This document shows positions 57,764 through 64,000 of a DNA stretch of 64,000 bases, one piece after another; the stretch's first letter is position 1, and every line of letters starts with the position of its first letter. The stretch is from Tetracladium setigerum (taxonomy: Eukaryota > Ascomycota > Leotiomycetes > Helotiales): NCBI GenBank assembly GCA_031472005.1, contig PZJY01000002.1:124001-188000 (forward strand), in the 5' to 3' direction. A program made the position numbers and the translations under genes. The notes under the pieces are model-generated. The model was not told where the DNA came from, ran no database searches, and saw only the letters and a list, made by a program, of their open reading frames with translations.

Positions 57764-59246
57764 CTACAGGACCATCGCAGCGAAGCCAGCAGCGGCTGCC
57801 AAACCTGCCATGGCAGTTTGACGCGCACCGCTTCCAGCAGAAGTCGAGGTGGATGTAGCGGCACCTGCAGCGGAACTGGCGCGGGATGAGGCGCTGTTGA
57901 GGGCAGAAGAGAGAGAACCGGTGGCCTGTTTTGATGTTGTTAGTTGCTTTGTTTACTTTTGCTTCGTAGCCGAGAATGGAGAAGCGAGTCATGTGAGGGG
58001 GAGTAGGCACAAAGAAGAACTTACGGAAGAAAGAGCACCACTCAATGAAGCACTGGCTGATCCAAGCGCATCGGTAGCAGAACCAGTTCCAGTTGCGGTG
58101 GCGGTTCCGTTGGAACCACTTCCACTTCCGAAAATGGTGGTTGAGCCGATGGTAGAGACGATGGTGGATCCATCAGTGGTGATCGTGGTCACGATCGCCT
58201 CGGTGGTAATAGCAGATCCAGTGGCACCGGCAGCTGGCACGAGAGTGTAAATGGTGCTGGAACCAATGGTAGATGTGATGGTTGATCCGTCGGTGACGAT
58301 GGTTGTCAAGATAGCCTCAGTAGAGATGGCGGACGAGACGAGACCAGATTCATCGGCTCCTCCAGCTGGGAGGATGGAGTAGAGGGTGGTGGTTCCGACG
58401 GTGCTAAGGATTGTGCTGCCATCAGTGACAATGGTAGAGATAACTGGAGCGGTAGTGATGGCGACGCCGATGGCGGTTGCAGTCACAGTGCCACTGACGC
58501 TGGTGATGAGGGTGGTATCGGTAGTGGTTGTCACACCACCGGCGTTTGCAGCAGCTGGAAAATGTCAGTTCGGGTTAGGTGCTTGTGTAGCGTGAAGGAT
58601 ATAAAGATACACATAGAGAGAGAGATGGGAGGGGAGATACGTACAGCTAGCACCAGCGAGACCAGAGGAGATAGCGCTGGAGAGGGCAGCGGTTCCTGAA
58701 GCACCGGATCCAGAACCTGAACCAGAACCTTGACCTAGAGGAGCGATTGTTAGCAAGAGGAAGCTGATATTGGCGAGGCATTGTGGGCATGGAATTGAAG
58801 TGTAGGAGATTCCCTGGTAGACTCACCTGCGCAGAAGCTCTCGCCGAAAGCAATGGCAGTTGCCGCATCAGCTGCACTGCAGACAGCGTTGGAGCAGTCA
58901 CGAACACCGTAGCGGAAGTTTTGGTTTGCGCAGAGGCATGCAATGTCGCTGGCGTTGGGGCATCCAAGTTCGCCTGCCTTTTGGAGCATGTTGCCAATGC
59001 AGAGTTGCTGAAGAGGAGGAAGTTAGACATTGTTTTTGTTGTCAATTGATACGGGCGAGAGATGATGATGATGGTAGAGAGAAGGGTGGAAGAGAGAACC
59101 AATGCTCAGATACACGCGATTGAAGCGCGACAAGGGAGAGGTAGAGGATGACGACGCGAACTTACAGCACATTGTGGGAGACCTTGGAGTTGGGCGACCG
59201 CAGAGGCGGAGAGGACACCAGCAACGAGAGTGATTGAGTACTTCAT
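57764..59246 (-). CDS. CFEM-domain GPI-anchored cell wall protein with TDGSTI repeats
   Basis: CFEM proteins are fungal surface proteins; some bind heme, others act in adhesion or host interaction. Exons 59246-59166, 59007-58827, 58734-58645, 58554-58025 and 57925-57764 give 347 residues. A signal peptide covers residues 1-18. All eight CFEM cysteines are present (26, 30, 43, 51, 53, 65, 70, 86), as is Asp48 in the DIACLC segment, the position that contacts heme iron in characterised members. A Gly/Ser linker leads to a Thr/Ser-rich region with three TDGSTI repeats at about 161, 205 and 244. The C-terminus is a Ser/Ala stretch followed by the hydrophobic GLAAAAGFAAMVL, as in a GPI signal. Heavy O-glycosylation is expected. 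Confidence 0.92.
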
Positions 59247-62200
59247 CTTGACTTGTTTTTGGGAGAGCGATCGAGATCGATTGTGAGGATTGGAAGTGCA
59301 AGAGAGAATTGGCTTGGAGTGTACGTGAGCGTTGTTGTAGGTGGTGAGAGAAGAAGAAGGAGGAGGAGGAGAAGCAGAGTTTAGGGGGAAGGGGAAGCTT
59401 TTTGACGATGGTTTGGGAGTGGAGAACAAACAAGGAAGTTGATGCAGAGACCGCCGAAGTAGTGAAGGGGTTGGAAGGGTGAAGGGTGAAGGGTGAAGGG
59501 GGAGAGGGAAATCCGGGAAGCGAAGAAAGTCAAAGAAGCTTAAAATGAAGTTGGCGGGTAGCGTGCAGCCCAAAAGGTCCCAAAGGCAGTTAAAGTGCAA
59601 GTCAAGATACTTGGCATCAACTCTGCACACACGTCTCGCTCGATCCAAACTCAACTTCAGACCTCTCCTAATTTCCCCTTCCCGCCTAGGTCTCTGCCAT
59701 TTCCTGAACTACCACAGCCGGCAATTGGTAGGACAGGCCTATCAACTCGCGATCTACGCTCCTATCTGGTCTAGCTCTACACACGTCGTGGAAAAAACAA
59801 ACAAAAGATACACAAACGTCTTCCCTACGGATACAAAAAAAACGCTCAACCACCACACCAGCACCCACTGACCGCATATCTCCACCACCAACGAAGCTGT
59901 GGTGGATCCTGATGATTCTGCGGAGGTTAATCGGGTGGACCATACCAAGCTTTCGCAGCGCAGGGATGTGATCAGGTCTGCAGGGGAAAGTGAAGGTGCC
60001 AGCCACACTGCGCGATCTGAAAGACGACGGCTCTTCCGCACCACTCGCGACTCGTGTGGTGGAATAAATGGATGGTGATGGTGGATGGATCATGGTCTCT
60101 GGGGGTGCCCGATATCTTCATCTCCGGAAGTCAGTCATTCATTCATTTATTCTGCGCGATAAACCTCAGAGATTCGCATGGACGAGGATGTGGCACTGGA
60201 ATAATTTGGGCAAAAATGTGGCAGGTCAAACTCGGTCCGTGGGTGGATGAAGGAGGGTGAGTGACAGGGAGCTACTCCGTACTTCCTCCTCATTACCATT
60301 CGCGATCAGATCTCGGTTGCAAGAAGCAAATCTCTCTTCATTTCCTTTAATTCTCCGGCACATTCCAACATTGACTTTCCTCCTCTTCCTGTTTGAAACA
60401 AGACACACCCGGTAGTTGTTAGTAGTCACCAATGATTAGGTGAAGACACTGTGCCCGCGGAGCATGAGAGGGAAATTGGAATAATAATGAGAGGGAGATC
60501 TACCACTCGTTGCTTTCCCAAGCTTGATGTTTACTTCTACGTCTCCCCTCCAATTCCCTTTTCGCTTCTTCCCCACAACAACAACATCACCACCCCCCAT
60601 CACCATCTCCCCCCCATCCCAACCTGTTTGCCAGAAATATGACGTCCCAAGATCGCCGCTCCACCCTGCACCTTCAGGGGTAGCTAGCCAGCACACACCG
60701 CGGCACCAGCGCAGCAAGTGGCTGGTGTCCTGTCGCACATGGCCAATTAGAATGCACTGGATTCAGTAACCGAGATTGACCTGCCCTTGGCCGTCCCCTT
60801 GTTGAGCTGAAGACGAAAGGAGCACGGTGGGAGCGAGAGAGCACAAAAAGCGGAGAGAGATCGAAAATGGAAATTACCGATTTGCTTTGCTACTGAACAC
60901 AAAACTGGCTTCCTTCTAGAAGATGGAGATAGATTGCCTTCCAGCTACTCCATCGCAGTTACTCCGTTCTTTAATCAAACCACATCAGCTAGTTGGCTGT
61001 TCTGGGAATAGATTGATTGATCCATTGAATCGATCGAGCATGTGTTATCTTGTTGACACCGGGGATCTCTGAAGTGACATCGGGGATCTATGAAGTATGA
61101 ACTGACTTTTTCTGCGGGAACCTTTTCCCCTCCATCTCATCGAAGCAGCCATCGTTCGACGCCAATAGTCAGCCAAGTCGCAAAGGCCCAATCACCAATC
61201 AACCACCTTCAAAGTGTCGTTGAAAGTGTTGTTCAAGGCGACCCCATCGAGCCCATCGCATCTAACGACCCAACGACCAGCCAACGCAAGCGAGGGCGAA
61301 CAACACCACAGCAACAACGTAACAATGCAGCAAAAAACCCACTTCGATCCATCCATCACCACACATTACATGTACATTTACATCCACGCTATTGAAAAAG
61401 TGCACTGTTGATATGTACCTAGGTACCTTTTTGGTACCTGATGTCTCGGAGTAAGGTCCTGGAAAGAAAAGGTACCAGAGACAATCAATCAGTCGGTCAG
61501 TCAATCAGTCAGTCAGGCAGGCAAGGAAATGACTGTGCTACTGTACTGTAGGGCACCCACCATGCCAGAGATACGAATGGAAACACCCCCTCACAAAAAA
61601 CAGGAAATGCCAAAATCTTGAACAAGACTAGGTTGGGAGTTTAAGTTCTAGATCTCGAAAAAAAAGAACGCCACGCCAGCAAGCAAAGCAGCGTAAGTGT
61701 GGCTGGTGACGCAAGCAAATGATCTTCATCTCTTACTGTACAGTAAACCAGAGATCTCTTGCTTGTTGATCGCTCATCATTATTTGTCAATATATCAATT
61801 TCGTTGGTTGATGGAATTTCTCAGGTCGTCATGGTTCTTTTTTTCCCCAACTACCAGGGGGTTCGAGATCGTGGGTGTGGCGTTGGCTTTTCATGCATCA
61901 GCCACACTACAACGGCGTTTTGGTTGATTACGACGATGGGAATCTTTTGGCACTGTCATACAGAACTTGACTTGGCTTGATTTATTCGGGAAGTCTTTAC
62001 TTACTTGCCTATATGTAGTAATATCCTGCCTGCCTGCCTACCAGCCAGGTAAGGTACGTAGGTCATGATATCACGCCTCAGCCACAAGAACCGTAAACAC
62101 CAACCACAAACCACATAGGTATGCAAGAGAAGCCTAAACCTTCCAAACTAAGGTTGACGATAACGTATGCAAATAATTCCATACGGAGAACAGTTCCCAC

Positions 62201-63195
62201 CATGGAATTCACGAACCCATCTTCCTACGCCAATCTAGAAGCAAGCAAGCAAGCCCATGCAGCTAGATGATGGATGGTACAGTACTGTACACCCCGCCAC
62301 ACAAAAGGACCTGCACATACTGCACCATACCTCGAGCATACGTACTTCCGTACCAACTCATCACGAGGTAAGATTACCTTTGCATATTTACGTTCGGCGT
62401 GATCTTCTATCACTCCAATGATGCTCCTCCATAACTCTTCGGATCTTCCATGGCTACCTAGGTAGGTAAGGTATCTTGGGTGACCAGATTAGATTCCATT
62501 ATTGACCCGATTGGAATATATCCCGTCCATCCAGAGGTATGAAAGATACAGAAGTAAGATCTTACAAAAGTACCCACAGTTCATATAGGCTAGGTCCGGT
62601 TTGGACCGAGATTTTCCGAGACATGAAATTACCAAGATAGCTGAGCTGGCGTACATACATGCATACACATTCATACTTATGTTATATACGTGCATACATA
62701 CACGCATAATGGTACCCAAGCTGAGACTGAGAGAAAGATGGGATATTGGTGTGATCTTGGGGTGGAGCATACGTAAGTACCTACCTAGATTTCCATTTAA
62801 AAATAAAATTTGAAAGTAAAGATGAAAATGAAGAGAGAAAAAAAAACGAAATACATGTTGGGAGTAAAAATAAAACAAAAGAAATAGAAAAATAGGATCT
62901 GTGAAAGAAGACCAAGAGACTAATTGCATACCTAATGCAATTAATTTACAGCAGAGACCGGACGAATTAGTGACCAGTTTATTTATATAAGTAGCTAGGT
63001 ACGACTGTGATCGTGCCGATTGGGTGGGTATCATATCTTCATTTTTCTACTCTATGCCATGTTTTTGTGTCGTTCTAAAACCCCTCTCGACTTCTACTGT
63101 CTCCCCATCGGCCATTTTTCATTCACTCATTCATTCATTTCATCCCCAAGCTAATGCACACCATCCTATCGCCCATCATCAGTTCAACCCAGCAG
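59247..63195. other. Intergenic, no gene recognised
   Basis: About 3.9 kb between the CFEM start and the ALG11 3' end. It holds one TACTCCGTA (60273-60281), a 14-base GTAC palindrome (62277-62290) and many short frames without motifs. Confidence 0.5.
62277..62290. repeat. GTAC palindrome
   Basis: GTACAGTACTGTAC is a perfect palindrome of the same kind as those at 44027 and 45570. Confidence 0.85.
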
Positions 63196-64000
63196 CTACT
63201 TCCTCCTCAACTCGACCAACTCCTCCATAGCACTCAACCAGCCCTTCGAGAACTCCTCCTCTGTAAACCTCTTCGCCGAGATCCTAGCTCTCTTCCTCAT
63301 CTCCAATTTCTCGGCCGTGCTTAGTGCGAGGGCTGCTTCGAAGGCCGTGGCGAATTGGGTCGGCGTTGTTGCGTGATATCCTATATTTATTACAAACGTT
63401 GTGAGTGATTGTCCATCAAAAATATCACAAAATCATCACAAAAAGGTGGGAGGGGGGGGGGGGGGGGGGGGGGAAAGGAAAAAAGGAAAGAAGCAAAATA
63501 CCAGTAGGTTTCCCATCAACATCAACCACAATATCCATCTTCGGTCCCGCACTATCGTGAACCACCGAAATCAACCCGGCTGCTTGATACTCCACAACTC
63601 CGATTCCAAAATGCTCATTCCACATTCCATTCACGCCGACACTTGCGCGCTGCAGCCACTCCAAGATTTCAGGCCAGCTTGCGTCAAGATGGAATTCCAC
63701 ACGATCTTTGATCTGAAGCTCGTTGGCGAGCAGGCGAAGTTCGTAAACTCTTTTAGAATCCGAGGAATCGCGCACACTACCGACGAGAACGAGTTTTGCT
63801 TTCTTCCCTGCTGATGAACCGGTGTTTACGAATTCAGCGAACGAATTCAGCACGAGCTTGTGATTCTTCTCTGGCCGGAATTGTGCAATGTAGAGCAGAA
63901 CTTGTTCGCGCTTCTTCTCGCTGGATGCGGAGACTTCGACGGCTTGTTCGAGTTCTTCAACTGCCACGGGAGGGTAGACGGTCACTGCCTTTTTCATCTT
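63196..64000 (-). CDS. ALG11: ALG11 alpha-1,2-mannosyltransferase, C-terminal part
   Basis: The enzyme adds the fourth and fifth mannose to the dolichol-linked oligosaccharide on the cytosolic face of the ER. The gene enters from beyond base 64000. The visible coding parts are 64000-63502 and 63380-63196, separated by a 121-base intron. The segment is a GT4-type nucleotide-sugar domain: VTVYPPVAVEELE, LLYIAQFRPEKNHKLVLNSF, WPEILEWLQRASVGVNGMWNEHFGIGVVEYQAAG, HDSAGPKMDIVV and GYHATTPTQFATAFEAAL. EHFGIGVVEYQAAG carries the EX7E motif of this fold. The intron contains a 22-base run of C on the coding strand. Confidence 0.9.
63452..63473. repeat. 22-base G homopolymer inside ALG11 intron
   Basis: Twenty-two consecutive G on the plus strand, which is a C tract on the ALG11 coding strand, within the intron 63381-63501. 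The true length is uncertain because such runs are prone to sequencing error. Confidence 0.85.

Noticed and set aside
59686..60093. 135-codon minus-strand frame upstream of the CFEM gene
   Set aside because: No domain and arginine/serine-rich chance composition; likely promoter DNA.

Overview
The window is nuclear DNA of a filamentous ascomycete (Pezizomycotina). A helotialean or other leotiomycete source is my guess from overall protein style, not something the sequence proves. The evidence for a filamentous ascomycete is short introns (about 50-110 bases) with GTAAGT/GTATGT-type donors, a Zn2Cys6 regulator, a CFEM GPI-anchored wall protein, a GH76 mannanase, a catabolic type II dehydroquinase and a CSC1-type channel. 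I could reconstruct eighteen protein genes exon by exon. I saw no transposon, tRNA, rRNA or CRISPR array.

Left part (0.5-38.1 kb): gene dense. A sugar transporter and a GH36 raffinose-synthase-like glycosidase are divergent across one promoter. They are followed by pyrroline-5-carboxylate reductase, a Zn2Cys6 regulator, a nitrilase with a repeat-bearing insert, a beta-carbonic anhydrase with an altered active-site motif, a secreted GH76 enzyme, an SDR, a secreted M14 carboxypeptidase, a CSC1/TMEM63 channel, dehydroquinase, a secreted M28 peptidase, chorismate synthase, lipoate-protein ligase and the large subunit of ribonucleotide reductase.

Right part (38.1-64 kb): gene poor. A 12.3 kb stretch without a recognisable gene precedes a CaMKK/Ssp1-type kinase. 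Beyond it come 3.4 kb of simple-sequence-rich DNA, a CFEM protein, another 3.9 kb without a gene, and the 3' end of ALG11 running off the window. The gene-poor DNA is full of GTAC palindromes, TACGGAGTA nonamers, microsatellites and at least two diverged local duplications.

The most important caution is that four conserved genes (GH36, M28 peptidase, chorismate synthase, RNR large subunit) each carry exactly one single-base frameshift. All four look like a contraction of a run of identical bases, and the RNR gene should be essential. Assembly error is the simplest explanation. The most interesting biological candidates are the 44-residue phospho-site-like repeats inserted in the nitrilase, the carbonic anhydrase lacking the dyad arginine, and the repeat-structured gene desert in front of the kinase with its overlapping upstream ORF.
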